From a virus, in the IMG/VR virus record IMGVR_UViG_3300001398_000002, positions 62,001 through 126,000 of that record: DNA of 64,000 nt. One strand, written 5' to 3'. Position 1 is the stretch's first letter; the number at the start of each line of letters is the position of its first letter. Shown one piece after another: positions 32,506 to 39,386 of the stretch. The notes beneath the pieces are model-generated. The model had not been told where the DNA came from, searched no databases, and saw nothing but the letters and a program-made list of their open reading frames with translations. The position numbers and the translations under genes are program-made.

Positions 32506-33279
32506 CTACTTCACCTCTGATTGACGTTGAGACCAATAACCTCTTCCGGGTGTCGTGATCCCGAGTTGCTTACAACGTTTCTTGATAGCAGACCCAGAGA
32601 CACCAAGTTGGTTAGCTAACTTCGTTACAGGGGTGGTCCACACCAAAGTGGACAATTCTATAGGATTTGGCCACTCAATCTTCTCTTTGCTGGCAGGTTT
32701 AGCAGCAAAAAATTTCACATCCCTACAAGGTTTACAATAGGGCCCTGATGTCTTTCTCCGTAGAGTGTTCTGGTTGAGGCGCAGTTTCTTTGAACAGGAA
32801 ACACAAGAAGTCTCGACTATCAACAATGGGTCAGGCCTGTGTCCAAAGGTGCTTGTCTGACTGTGGCAGTTAGGGCACAGAAATCTCAAATTCTCTTGCC
32901 TACAATCTCTCCAATCACCACTCTTATGGTCGATTTGCAGAGTCAGACGGCCCCCTTGCCATTCGGGGGCTTGGGAGCAGACGGCGCAAACATGCAAGAA
33001 GCCCGCTTCAAGCATAGCCATTCTCAATCTAACTGTCGTCTCACGATAGTTGATTTCCCTAAGAACCAAAACCTTATCCGATGACCGTCTTCTTGATGAG
33101 GGTTGGCCTCTTCTAGAAGGGTTGAAGTGAGATGTGTCTAACCGATGCTCAATGATCAGCTTTTTGAAACGAGCCCAAACACCACCGCTTCTTCCATACA
33201 CACCTAGAAATCCCAGCACGCCTGAAATAGAACTGCTCAAGGCAACTGCCTCAGCTAGCTGCTTCTTCGTGTAGACCAT
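32506..33279 (-). CDS. HNH homing-type endonuclease with C-terminal HTH
   Basis: 257 residues from the ATG at 33279 (MVYTKKQL). N-terminal DNA-binding-like region, core LQIDHKSGDWRDCRQENL ... CPNCHSQTSTF, zinc Cys pairs, C-terminal HTH (LVWTTPVTKLANQLGVS ... GYWSQRQ). A TTCACTTATC element inside a hairpin precedes it. Confidence 0.93.
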   Translation of the reverse strand: MVYTKKQLAEAVALSSSISGVLGFLGVYGRSGGVWARFKKLIIEHRLDTSHFNPSRRGQPSSRRRSSDKVLVLREINYRETTVRLRMAMLEAGFLHVCAVCSQAPEWQGGRLTLQIDHKSGDWRDCRQENLRFLCPNCHSQTSTFGHRPDPLLIVETSCVSCSKKLRLNQNTLRRKTSGPYCKPCRDVKFFAAKPASKEKIEWPNPIELSTLVWTTPVTKLANQLGVSGSAIKKRCKQLGITTPGRGYWSQRQSEVK

Positions 33280-33339
33280 GTACAAACACACCGATAAGTG
33301 AAAAAGTGTGTTCACCTGTCCTAATATTTATGAAACACC

Positions 33340-33435
33340 TAGAATATGGCGGCCGTCGAATTCGTTGCTCAGCTATTGCTCACCCTTGTAACTGTTGTCC
33401 TTTGGACAACCAGTGAGATCGTCTACAAGTTGATC
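33340..33435. other. Structured stretch before a tRNA run
   Basis: No gene. Nested stems: GTTGTCC/GGACAAC with a 3-nt loop inside CTCAC/GTGAG and CTCAG/CTGAG. Possible small RNA or processing element. Confidence 0.35.
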
Positions 33436-33439
33436 TGAG

Positions 33440-33512
33440 CGTCTTCCTCGGGATTCGAACCCGAAATAAAGCTTTCGAAGAGCCTTGTGATATCCAGTTT
33501 CACCAAGAAGAC
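33440..33512 (-). tRNA. tRNA-Arg (anticodon TCG)
   Basis: Acceptor GTCTTCT/GGAAGAC, anticodon arm AGGCT-CTTCGAA-AGCTT, T-loop TTCGAAT. Confidence 0.92.
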
Positions 33513-33516
33513 ATGG

Positions 33517-33589
33517 CGCTTCCCCCGAGATTCGAACTCGGATCCAAAGGCTTAGAAGGCCTCGATGCTATCCGTTGCAACAGAGAAGC
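33517..33589 (-). tRNA. tRNA-Arg (anticodon TCT)
   Basis: Acceptor GCTTCTC/GGGAAGC, anticodon arm GAGGC-CTTCTAA-GCCTT, T-loop TTCGAAT. Confidence 0.92.
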
Positions 33590-33597
33590 GTGCGTGG

Positions 33598-33669
33598 CGT
33601 CTCCACTAGGATTTGAACCTAGAACGCGACTTTCGTAGAGTCGAGTGATATCCGTTTCACCATGGAGAC
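33598..33669 (-). tRNA. tRNA-Arg (anticodon ACG)
   Basis: Acceptor GTCTCCA/TGGAGAC, anticodon arm CGACT-CTACGAA-AGTCG, T-loop TTCAAAT. Confidence 0.93.
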
Positions 33670-33674
33670 ATTGG

Positions 33675-33746
33675 TAGTGGCTGAGGGAATCGAACCCTCC
33701 TGGTCTACCTTGTCGAAGTAGTGCTCTCCCAGAGAACGAAGCCACC
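33675..33746 (-). tRNA. tRNA-Val (anticodon GAC), U33 replaced by C
   Basis: Acceptor GGTGGCT/AGCCACT, anticodon arm CTACT-TCGACAA-GGTAG (base 33 is C), T-loop TTCGATT. Confidence 0.88.
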
Positions 33747-33751
33747 ATCAG

Positions 33752-33826
33752 AGGCGAGAGTGGGAATCGAACCCACGAAAAAACCGGACTTGCAAACCGG
33801 CGCCTTACCATTCAGACCATCTCGCC
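33752..33826 (-). tRNA. tRNA-Cys (anticodon GCA)
   Basis: Acceptor GGCGAGA/TCTCGCC, anticodon loop TTGCAAG on a CCGG/CCGG stem, T-loop TTCGATT. Confidence 0.93.
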
Positions 33827-33831
33827 ATTGG

Positions 33832-33914
33832 TGCTACCGACTGGACTTGAACCAGTACGTCCCAAAGAACGCCTCGTTTTGAGTGAGGTGCGGCTGCCAT
33901 TACGCCACGGTAGC
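33832..33914 (-). tRNA. tRNA-Leu (anticodon CAA), second copy
   Basis: Class II. Acceptor GCTACCG/CGGTAGC, anticodon loop CTCAAAA, T-loop TTCAAGT. Confidence 0.9.
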
Positions 33915-34003
33915 ATTACATCTTACAACTCTTGTATCTTGAGTCCAAGCTAATAGTAAGCTTGCCCTCCCCGTAAAAGTTAACCAGCCTTTCGGGCTAG
34001 TTG

Positions 34004-34085
34004 TGCTTCTGGTGGGGATCGAGCCCACACGTCCCTAAGGACACGACCTTCTAAGGGTCGCTCGGCTGCATTACGACACAGAAGC
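34004..34085 (-). tRNA. tRNA-Leu (anticodon TAG)
   Basis: Class II. Acceptor GCTTCTG/CAGAAGC, anticodon arm CGACC-CTTAGAA-GGTCG, T-loop CTCGATC. Confidence 0.92.
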
Positions 34086-34118
34086 GTAGATAAGAGTGTT
34101 CGAGTCGAAGGTCCGGGT

Positions 34119-34180
34119 TGATTGCAGAAGGAGTTGAACCTTCACTAAGCCAGGTGCGTCTGCCATTCCGCCATTGGAGC
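34119..34180 (-). pseudogene. Degenerate tRNA-Leu-like gene next to HNH gene
   Basis: 5' part GCTCCAATGGCGGAATGGCA is a Leu-type acceptor and D-arm. A T-arm GAAGG-TTCAACT-CCTTC follows after only 16 nt, and its acceptor TGCAATC does not pair with GCTCCAA. Six bases separate it from the HNH stop codon. Confidence 0.5.
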
Positions 34181-34185
34181 ATGAG

Positions 34186-34893
34186 TTATCTGAATCTTCT
34201 GGAGGGCTTATTTGTAGGAGAATTCACCTTAGCCCAATAGCCTATGGGTCTGGTTTGGATTCCTCTCCGTAAGCACCTTTTCTTGATTGCAGTAGAGGAG
34301 ACGCCAAGTGCCTTGGCTACCTGCACAGCTGACTGCTCCCAAAGTAATCCCTCCAGCTCTTCATCTGAAGGCCAATGGATCTTTGTGGGTCTGGGGTTGG
34401 CGGACCTCTCCCTTTTGATTCCCTCCTCAGGAGCGCCTCGATGATGGCTCCTAACCTGGCGGGTCTTCAAGGCATGACACCAGACGCACAGTACACGTAA
34501 GTTTGATATTTTGTTATTCCCCCTGTCCGAATCTACGTGATCTACATCAAGCATTCTAGCGTCTGTGTCGTACCCGCACGAATTACAGCTGGATCCGTAT
34601 TCAGATAAGGCTCTTTCTCGATAGGAATACTTTCCCGTACCTCTCTCAAGGTGACCACCGTAGCTTGAGGCCCTTTCTTTGCAGAGCCTAGAGCAGAACA
34701 CCAGGCCACTTTTAGAAAGTTTCAACCGACGTGCTCTGATGCTGAAAGGGGTTGAACATTGGGCACAAGTTACTGTGATATGTTTATTACGTAACTTGTG
34801 CCCACAATCCACAGAACAGGCTCGACGCTTGGGCAAAGCATGCTTGGAGGCTGTGTATTCCTTCTGACAGACTTCGCAGTTCTTTATGGGCAT
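34186..34893 (-). CDS. HNH homing-type endonuclease with C-terminal HTH
   Basis: 235 residues. Cys fingers (CEVC, CAQC ... CSRLC), HNH core MLDVDHVDSDRGNNKISNL ... CVWCHALKT, C-terminal HTH (LLWEQSAVQVAKALGVS ... GYWAKVN). A TTCACTTGTAA element lies about 20 nt before the ATG. Confidence 0.93.
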   Translation of the reverse strand: MPIKNCEVCQKEYTASKHALPKRRACSVDCGHKLRNKHITVTCAQCSTPFSIRARRLKLSKSGLVFCSRLCKERASSYGGHLERGTGKYSYRERALSEYGSSCNSCGYDTDARMLDVDHVDSDRGNNKISNLRVLCVWCHALKTRQVRSHHRGAPEEGIKRERSANPRPTKIHWPSDEELEGLLWEQSAVQVAKALGVSSTAIKKRCLRRGIQTRPIGYWAKVNSPTNKPSRRFR

Positions 34894-34936
34894 ACCCTAG
34901 TAGTATTACAAGTGAATTGCGCAAACCAAGTGCTAG

Positions 34937-35006
34937 TGGAGCTGGGGAGAGTTGAACTCCCGTGCGCTTGCGTGCGAAGCAAGGCCCCGTCCCGACGGAC
35001 AACCCC
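34937..35006 (-). tRNA. tRNA-Ala (anticodon CGC)
   Basis: Acceptor GGGGTTG/CAGCTCC, anticodon arm CTTGC-TTCGCAC-GCAAG, T-loop TTCAACT. The D-arm is reduced (CGTC-GG-GACG). Confidence 0.87.
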
Positions 35007-35017
35007 GTATCTACTAG

Positions 35018-35103
35018 TGCTGTTGATAGGACTCGAACCTACACGGGATTTGCATCCCACTGACACCTCAAGCCAGGGCGGCTACCAATTACGCCACAAC
35101 AGC
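35018..35103 (-). tRNA. tRNA-Leu (anticodon GAG)
   Basis: Class II. Acceptor GCTGTTG/CAACAGC, anticodon arm CTGGC-TTGAGGT-GTCAG, T-loop TTCGAGT. A GATGTATAG element lies just upstream. Confidence 0.9.
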
Positions 35104-35280
35104 ATGCTGTCGCTCTATACATCGTGAATGCGTTTGCTTGAAACGCTTCCACCATCTCCAGTATGTTAGTTCCTTGCCTCCGAAGCGGACGCCAGTCACC
35201 CAGGCTGAGGTCGCCTTGCATCTCTCACAATGAGCTGTCTTGTGAGGGCCTAAGATAGTCCACTCTTTTCTGCTCGACAT
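35089..35280 (-). CDS. Small Cys-containing protein
   Basis: 63 residues from the ATG at 35280, with CERC near residue 18 and a Trp-rich middle (YWRWWKRF). The 3' end overlaps tRNA-Leu by 15 nt. Confidence 0.5.
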   Translation of the reverse strand: MSSRKEWTILGPHKTAHCERCKATSAWVTGVRFGGKELTYWRWWKRFKQTHSRCIERQHAVVA

Positions 35281-35290
35281 GGCACCCCTT

Positions 35291-36280
35291 TTACATCTTG
35301 TTGAGTCTTTGAACCGCACTTGTCAGTGTGGTCTTCGACACAGCCAAGCTCAGGCGCACCATCGAGGCGTCTCCAAAGGAGGCGCCATCCATCACATTGA
35401 CCTTAGCCTTGACCGCGTCAAACCTAGGGCCTTTCTTGCACCACCCAAACATCCCAACGGATGACTTAGGGGTCAAAACTTTAGGGTCGAGGTCCAAGAG
35501 CTTCTCGTGAGCCCAGGCAAGATGATCTCGCATCTCCCTGGAGAAACTCTTCCGAAGCTCGGGGTCAGCCGAATCCGCCTCAAGAATCGACAACAGCACT
35601 CTCTGAGAGGCCGTCGATATCCCTGCGGTAGTGGCTTCCACGAAGCTCGTCAAGGCGCTGTAGTAGACCGGGTTGTGGCACACGACCCAGCCTAGCCTCA
35701 GCCCTGACAAACCATACATCTTTGAAACACTGAACACCTGCATATCGCCCAGAGCGGTCAGCTTGTAATCGTCGGGGAGATAGCTCTCCGTGTAGTAGGC
35801 CGCATCGTGGATGATTGGCACCGAGGTATTGCAAAAGTCAGCGGTCTTTTCCTCGGAAAGAACGAAGCCGTCGGGATTGTTTGGCATCACCAATAGGTGA
35901 GCGTCTGCCTTCAAGCTGTTGGTCACCGACTTCAGGCCGGCACGAGCCATCATGAAGGGGAACGAGGCCCAGTAGGGCTTCCTGTAGGCCACCGAACGGG
36001 CTCCCTGCTGGCGGACCGCATGTAGTGCTGCGAAGATGCCATGCTTAGCGCCCACCGTGAGAACGACGGGTGCTTGGTACTTCTCCTCCAAAAGCTTCAC
36101 CAGAGGCCCGTAGCCGTTCGGCGGGGCATACTCCCAGATCTTCGGAAGACCAGAAAAACTGAAGGAATCCAAGTTGTAAGTCTGACTTACAACTTCCCGT
36201 AGGAAGTGGGGCTCGCCTATCCCCAGGTCGATGCAGTCGGCCGGAAGGAGGGTTCGAGCCATCAATACGTCGTTGGACAT
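35291..36280 (-). CDS. PLP-dependent aminotransferase (class I/II fold)
   Basis: 329 residues. LGIGEPHF, substrate loop PNNPDGF, cofactor Asp in IIHDAAYY and the Schiff-base Lys in SVSKMYGLSGLRLGW identify a fold-type I aminotransferase. Close in layout to LL-DAP or aspartate aminotransferases. The substrate and reason for a phage copy are unknown. Confidence 0.88.
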   Translation of the reverse strand: MSNDVLMARTLLPADCIDLGIGEPHFLREVVSQTYNLDSFSFSGLPKIWEYAPPNGYGPLVKLLEEKYQAPVVLTVGAKHGIFAALHAVRQQGARSVAYRKPYWASFPFMMARAGLKSVTNSLKADAHLLVMPNNPDGFVLSEEKTADFCNTSVPIIHDAAYYTESYLPDDYKLTALGDMQVFSVSKMYGLSGLRLGWVVCHNPVYYSALTSFVEATTAGISTASQRVLLSILEADSADPELRKSFSREMRDHLAWAHEKLLDLDPKVLTPKSSVGMFGWCKKGPRFDAVKAKVNVMDGASFGDASMVRLSLAVSKTTLTSAVQRLNKM

Positions 36281-36340
36281 GCTCTAGCGATTTCACAGAG
36301 GGATTAGTCGGAGAGGGAACCCCGAGGAACCCGTTGTCTC

Positions 36341-36430
36341 TCACCCGATTTTCTTCAGGGCTTCTTGAATTGCCCAGTAGCCCCTAGGCTTGGTTTCGAC
36401 ACCTCGTTTTAAGCAATGCTTCTTGATAGC
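36341..36430 (-). pseudogene. C-terminal remnant of an HNH homing endonuclease
   Basis: The minus frame reads AIKKHCLKRGVETKPRGYWA and then EALKKIG with a stop. This is the last HTH segment of the larger HNH family found nearby. Everything upstream is tRNA-Asp, so the nuclease domain has been lost. Confidence 0.8.
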
Positions 36431-36500
36431 CCCGAAGGGAATCGAACCCTCCTCGACACAGCGTGACAAGCTGCCGTCTACACCAGTGGACTTCGGGAGC
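36427..36500 (-). tRNA. tRNA-Asp (anticodon GTC)
   Basis: Acceptor GCTCCCG/CGGGGCT (one mismatch), anticodon arm GCAGC-TTGTCAC-GCTGT, T-loop TTCGATT. Its 3' end abuts the HNH remnant. Confidence 0.85.
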
Positions 36501-36510
36501 AAAGTATCAG

Positions 36511-36583
36511 GGTGACCAGCGGGGATCGAACCCGTCTAAACGCGAGTCACAGTCGCGTGTCCATCCATTGAACATTGGCCACC
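36511..36583 (-). tRNA. tRNA-His (anticodon GTG)
   Basis: G-1 at 36583, acceptor GTGGCCA/TGGTCAC, discriminator C, anticodon arm CGCGA-CTGTGAC-TCGCG, T-loop TTCGATC. Confidence 0.93.
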
Positions 36584-36590
36584 ATAGTAG

Positions 36591-36664
36591 CGTCCTCGGC
36601 AAGATTCGAACTTGCGACCTGAGCTTTAGGAAAGCCCTGCACTATCCAGCTGTGCTACGAGGAC
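36591..36664 (-). tRNA. tRNA-Arg (anticodon CCT)
   Basis: Acceptor GTCCTCG/CGAGGAC, anticodon arm GGGCT-TTCCTAA-AGCTC, T-loop TTCGAAT. Confidence 0.93.
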
Positions 36665-36679
36665 ATTGTATGCAGGTTC

Positions 36680-36776
36680 ACCGTGGGGTGGGATCAAACC
36701 ACCGACCTCAGAAGCACCAGGGCCTGCGCCTGGTATAGCCTCTATTTTGTTCCCGGACGCGAACCAGGACACGGAG
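36680..36776 (-). tRNA. Rearranged tRNA-like locus with two T-arm-like hairpins
   Basis: One T-arm GGTGG-TTTGATC-CCACC (36687-36703), followed by CCACGGT, stands after a hairpin CCAGG-CGCAGGC-CCTGG. A second T-arm-like hairpin, CCTGG-TTCGCGT-CCGGG, lies upstream at 36752-36768. No normal 7-bp acceptor closes either one. It may be a damaged or permuted gene. Confidence 0.4.
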
Positions 36777-36861
36777 TGCCGTCGGAGGGACTTGAACCCT
36801 CATACCCACAAGGGGCCATCGTTCTCAGCGATGCGTGTATGCCAAATTCCACCACGACGGC
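36777..36861 (-). tRNA. tRNA-Leu (anticodon GAG), second copy
   Basis: Class II. Acceptor GCCGTCG/CGACGGC, anticodon arm CATCG-CTGAGAA-CGATG, T-loop TTCAAGT. Confidence 0.92.
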
Positions 36862-36891
36862 GTATCTCGAACCATGTGCTAGTCTATCTAT

Positions 36892-37632
36892 ATGTTCGCT
36901 AGTACAATGTCAAACCGCACTTGGTCCGACGAAGAACTGCGAAAAGCGCTGGCTTCCAGCTACACCATCGCAGATACCCTCAGAAATCTAGGGATTTCCA
37001 CGAGTCCTGGCAACTACAAGACAGTCAAAGGGTACATCACACGCCTAGGCTTGGACATATCCCACCATACGGGTAGAGCCCACGGTACTTCTGTGACACC
37101 TCTCAAACAATCCCTTGAAGAGATCCTGGTCGAGGACAGCACATACCGCAACACGGTTGCCCTCAAACAGCGTCTATTCAAGGCAGGGTTGCTGAAAGAA
37201 GTTTGTCTAAAATGTGGGTTGCTTCCTGTTTGGGAAGAAGAACCCATCACACTCCAATTGGATCATATCAACGGAGACCCATTCGACAACCGCCTTGATA
37301 ATCTAAGGATCTTGTGCCCCAACTGCCACTCTCAAACTAAGACCTTCACAAGGAGTAAAACTAAAGGGAGATACAAGAAACAAGCAGCCAAATGTTCTGA
37401 CTGTCATGCACCTGTATTCAGAAACTCTAAAAGATGCGAGGCATGCTATGGTCAGAGCATAACCAAGATTAACTGGCCGTCTGCAAGGGAGTTGGCTAAA
37501 CGAGTCTTGAACAGTTCTAAAGTTCAAGTAGCCAGAGAGCTGGGAGTTTCTGAAGCAGCCGTTCGCAAACGGATGAAGAAATTTGGTGGCTACCCTCCGT
37601 TACGATCGGAGCCCTCTATGGCTTCAACATAG
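36892..37632 (+). CDS. HNH homing-type endonuclease with C-terminal HTH
   Basis: 246 residues (a start at 36907, MSNRTW, is also possible). N-terminal HTH-like region (SYTIADTLRNLGI), core LQLDHINGDPFDNRLDNL ... CPNCHSQTKTF, zinc pairs CSDC/CEAC, and a C-terminal HTH (VQVARELGVSEAAVRKRMK). It is on the plus strand within a run of minus-strand tRNAs. Confidence 0.92.
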   Translation: MFASTMSNRTWSDEELRKALASSYTIADTLRNLGISTSPGNYKTVKGYITRLGLDISHHTGRAHGTSVTPLKQSLEEILVEDSTYRNTVALKQRLFKAGLLKEVCLKCGLLPVWEEEPITLQLDHINGDPFDNRLDNLRILCPNCHSQTKTFTRSKTKGRYKKQAAKCSDCHAPVFRNSKRCEACYGQSITKINWPSARELAKRVLNSSKVQVARELGVSEAAVRKRMKKFGGYPPLRSEPSMAST

Positions 37633-37711
37633 CGCTTCCACCAGGTTAGCTTGGTAGCCATTTGATTCGTTGTACGGGTGTCGAACCCGCCAGCCAGTCG
37701 AGCCTCCCACC

Positions 37712-37774
37712 ACTGATACACGGGAATCGAACCCGTAGGCCTGCATCGTCTGCTCACCCCTAGCAATGAATCAG
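37712..37774 (-). tRNA. tRNA-like element lacking an anticodon arm
   Basis: Acceptor CTGATTC/GTATCAG (one mismatch), D-arm TGCT-AGGGGTG-AGCA, T-arm ACGGG-TTCGATT-CCCGT. Only 12 nt separate the D-arm and T-arm. A second T-arm-like hairpin (GCGGG-TTCGACA-CCCGT) lies downstream at 37674-37690. Confidence 0.45.
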
Positions 37775-37846
37775 TACCCCGTAGGAGAATCGAACTCCTG
37801 TCACCTGGGTGAAAACCAAGTATCCTAACCGTTAGACGAACGGGGC
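37775..37846 (-). tRNA. tRNA-Glu (anticodon TTC)
   Basis: Acceptor GCCCCGT/ACGGGGT, anticodon arm CTTGG-TTTTCAC-CCAGG, T-loop TTCGATT. A normal Glu tRNA, in contrast to the permuted one at 24729. Confidence 0.92.
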
Positions 37847-37855
37847 ATAGCGTAG

Positions 37856-37930
37856 TTGCGGAGACTCCGATTTGAACAGAGAACCTTCGGCTTATGAGGC
37901 CGACGCGCTACCAGGTTGCGCCATCCCGCA
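37856..37930 (-). tRNA. tRNA-Met (anticodon CAT), initiator-like
   Basis: Anticodon arm TCGGC-CTCATAA-GCCGA, D-loop AACCTGGTA as in initiators, T-loop TTCAAAT. Acceptor TGCGGGA pairs with CTCCGCA with one mismatch. Confidence 0.85.
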
Positions 37931-37975
37931 ATAGAGATTGTAGACTACTTCTTTCGCCCCGTCTACAAGGGGTAG

Positions 37976-38046
37976 AGCCTCTCCTGAGAATCGAACTCAG
38001 CCCGACGGTATACGAAACCGTTGCTCCGCCTTGGAGCTAAAGAGGC
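37976..38046 (-). tRNA. tRNA-Thr (anticodon CGT)
   Basis: Acceptor GCCTCTT/GAGAGGC, anticodon arm ACGGT-TTCGTAT-ACCGT, T-loop TTCGATT. Confidence 0.93.
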
Positions 38047-38175
38047 ATAGACACGGTCATCACGTTTCAGAGAAGTTGCCGGTGTTCCCGGTCGACTCTT
38101 TGACTGCAACCTCTTGCGAGGCGGTGACTGCCCAACCGAAGAAACCTTCGGCCCATGTGATGGGCAATGACTGAG
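38047..38175. other. Structured spacer inside the tRNA run
   Basis: No gene. A chain of short hairpins: GCCCAT/ATGGGC, CCGAAG/CTTCGG, CCTC/GAGG and CCGG/CCGG. Possibly a small RNA. Confidence 0.35.
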
Positions 38176-38249
38176 AGCTGGCGATGGGATTCGAACCCAC
38201 CTAAACTTGCTTACCATGCAAGTGCACTCCCAAGAGATGCTACGCCAGC
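38176..38249 (-). tRNA. tRNA-Thr (anticodon GGT)
   Basis: Acceptor GCTGGCG/CGCCAGC, anticodon arm CTTGC-ATGGTAA-GCAAG, T-loop TTCGAAT. Confidence 0.92.
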
Positions 38250-38254
38250 GTGAG

Positions 38255-38327
38255 AGCCTACGAGAGGCATCGAACCTCCAACCTCCTGAGTACAAAACAG
38301 GGGCACCGCCAATTGTGCTACGTAGGC
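38255..38327 (-). tRNA. tRNA-Thr (anticodon TGT)
   Basis: Acceptor GCCTACG/CGTAGGC, anticodon loop TTTGTAC on a CCTG/CAGG stem, T-loop TTCGATG. Confidence 0.9.
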
Positions 38328-38334
38328 ATAAAAG

Positions 38335-38500
38335 AGTCTCCGAGTAGTGAAGCAGGGATTGCTCTTGCGAGCCAGATTTACCGTCTGGTGCCCGGCCATT
38401 GGGCGTCTCCTTCACAAGAGGTCTCAGAGATTGAGGCATCTTGTGAAGGAGGCAGGATTCGAACCTACTATTTGCGTGTATGCTTCTAGGAGTGGAGACT
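38335..38500 (-). tRNA. Circularly permuted tRNA-Tyr-like gene
   Basis: 3' half first: T-arm GTAGG-TTCGAAT-CCTGC, acceptor CTCCTTC (38445-38468). A 31-nt linker follows whose ends extend the stem to 13 perfect bp. Then the 5' half: acceptor GAAGGAG (38407-38413), D-arm GCCC-AATGGCC-GGGC, anticodon arm CCAGA-CGGTAAA-TCTGG (GTA, base 33 is G) and variable hairpin GCTC-GCAA-GAGC. Outer flanks pair as GAAGC/GCTTC and AGTCTCC/GGAGACT around an ACTCCTA/ACTACTC internal loop. A normal tRNA-Tyr is at 42402. Confidence 0.82.
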
Positions 38501-38506
38501 CCTTAG

Positions 38507-38586
38507 TCCAAGGTGCGGGAATCGAACCCACACTAGAGATACTGGGTGCTACCCAGGGGCGCCATCAACGTCCATCCGGACTCCGG
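38507..38586 (-). tRNA. tRNA-like RNA with 5-nt anticodon-position loop
   Basis: T-arm GTGGG-TTCGATT-CCCGC. Acceptor ACCTTGG pairs with CCGGAGT through two G-U pairs and one mismatch. Central hairpin CTGGG-TAGCA-CCCAG has a 5-nt loop. It lies 6 nt from the permuted Tyr gene. Confidence 0.45.
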
Positions 38587-38654
38587 CATTCCACTCTTCA
38601 CCATCCCCGTAATCCCGATTGGTATAGCTATAACCTTTCGGCGGGTTTCTTGGG

Positions 38655-38726
38655 AGCGAGTGGCGGGAATCGAACCCGCTGGCACTAGTTTGGAAAACTA
38701 GCGCCCCACCATGGGGCTTCACTCGC
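38655..38726 (-). tRNA. tRNA-Gly (anticodon TCC)
   Basis: Acceptor GCGAGTG/CACTCGC, anticodon arm CTAGT-TTTCCAA-ACTAG, T-loop TTCGATT. Overlaps the end of the next CDS by 8 nt. Near-identical copy at 39315. Confidence 0.93.
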
Positions 38727-39102
38727 GTTTCTTATCGACGGCCTCATCGACCACCTTCTCAGACTTCTCTTTTTGGTCCTTCGTGCGGTTCTTAGGATCG
38801 TAGTCCCAATTGATCGTCCCACGAGGGTGCTCTTCCTGATGCTTAGTCAGGTCTTTCTTGGTCTTTTCGTCGTCGCGCTTTTCCTTAGCCTTGCCGCGGT
38901 TCTTTTCAGCCTTTTCCTGGTCCTTCTTGATCTTAGCGTGAGGGGCTACCTCATCCTTGATCCTCTGGACATCGGCGTCCTCGACTCGATGCTTGGACTT
39001 GTCAGCCTTCGGGTGGGCGTCCAGATACGTTTTCAAGGCCTTTTCCGAGGGGAAGGTCTTGGCAAGCTTGTATCGGAGGGCGACGCGACTGGCTGCTGAC
39101 AT
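38719..39102 (-). CDS. Highly charged protein with RVAxRY N terminus
   Basis: 127 residues from the ATG at 39102 (MSAASRVALRY). Residues 14-32 (FPSEKALKTYLDAHPKADK) resemble the protein at 48406. The rest is a Lys/Glu-rich, probably disordered or coiled-coil stretch. May be a structural or DNA-associated phage protein. Confidence 0.7.
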   Translation of the reverse strand: MSAASRVALRYKLAKTFPSEKALKTYLDAHPKADKSKHRVEDADVQRIKDEVAPHAKIKKDQEKAEKNRGKAKEKRDDEKTKKDLTKHQEEHPRGTINWDYDPKNRTKDQKEKSEKVVDEAVDKKRE

Positions 39103-39141
39103 AGGTATGGCTCCTAAGTGGCCATACCTATAAGTAAAAAT

Positions 39142-39216
39142 TGGCTCCTGAGGAAGGGATCGAACCTTCGCTAGGCGGATTAACAATCCGCTGCCTTACC
39201 GCTTGGCTACCCAGGA
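39142..39216 (-). tRNA. tRNA-Asn (anticodon GTT), CCA encoded
   Basis: Acceptor TCCTGGG/CTCAGGA, discriminator G then CCA, anticodon arm GCGGA-TTGTTAA-TCCGC, T-loop TTCGATC. Confidence 0.93.
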
Positions 39217-39231
39217 ATGCGTAACGGTCAG

Positions 39232-39303
39232 CACTAGGGGAAGGAATCGAACCCTCATCTTCTCCGGTAACAGCGGAACACATTGCCTTTATGCTACCCT
39301 AGT
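39232..39303 (-). tRNA. tRNA-Asn (anticodon GTT), second copy
   Basis: Acceptor ACTAGGG/CCCTAGT, discriminator G, anticodon arm TTCCG-CTGTTAC-CGGAG, T-loop TTCGATT. Confidence 0.9.
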
Positions 39304-39314
39304 ATGTCGTCGAG

Positions 39315-39386
39315 AGCGGGTGGCGGGAATCGAACCCGCTGATCCTAGTTTGGAAAACTAGTGCCCCACCATGGGGCTTCACTCGC
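39315..39386 (-). tRNA. tRNA-Gly (anticodon TCC), second copy
   Basis: Acceptor GCGAGTG/CACCCGC (one mismatch), anticodon arm CTAGT-TTTCCAA-ACTAG, T-loop TTCGATT. Recent duplicate of the gene at 38655. Confidence 0.92.
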
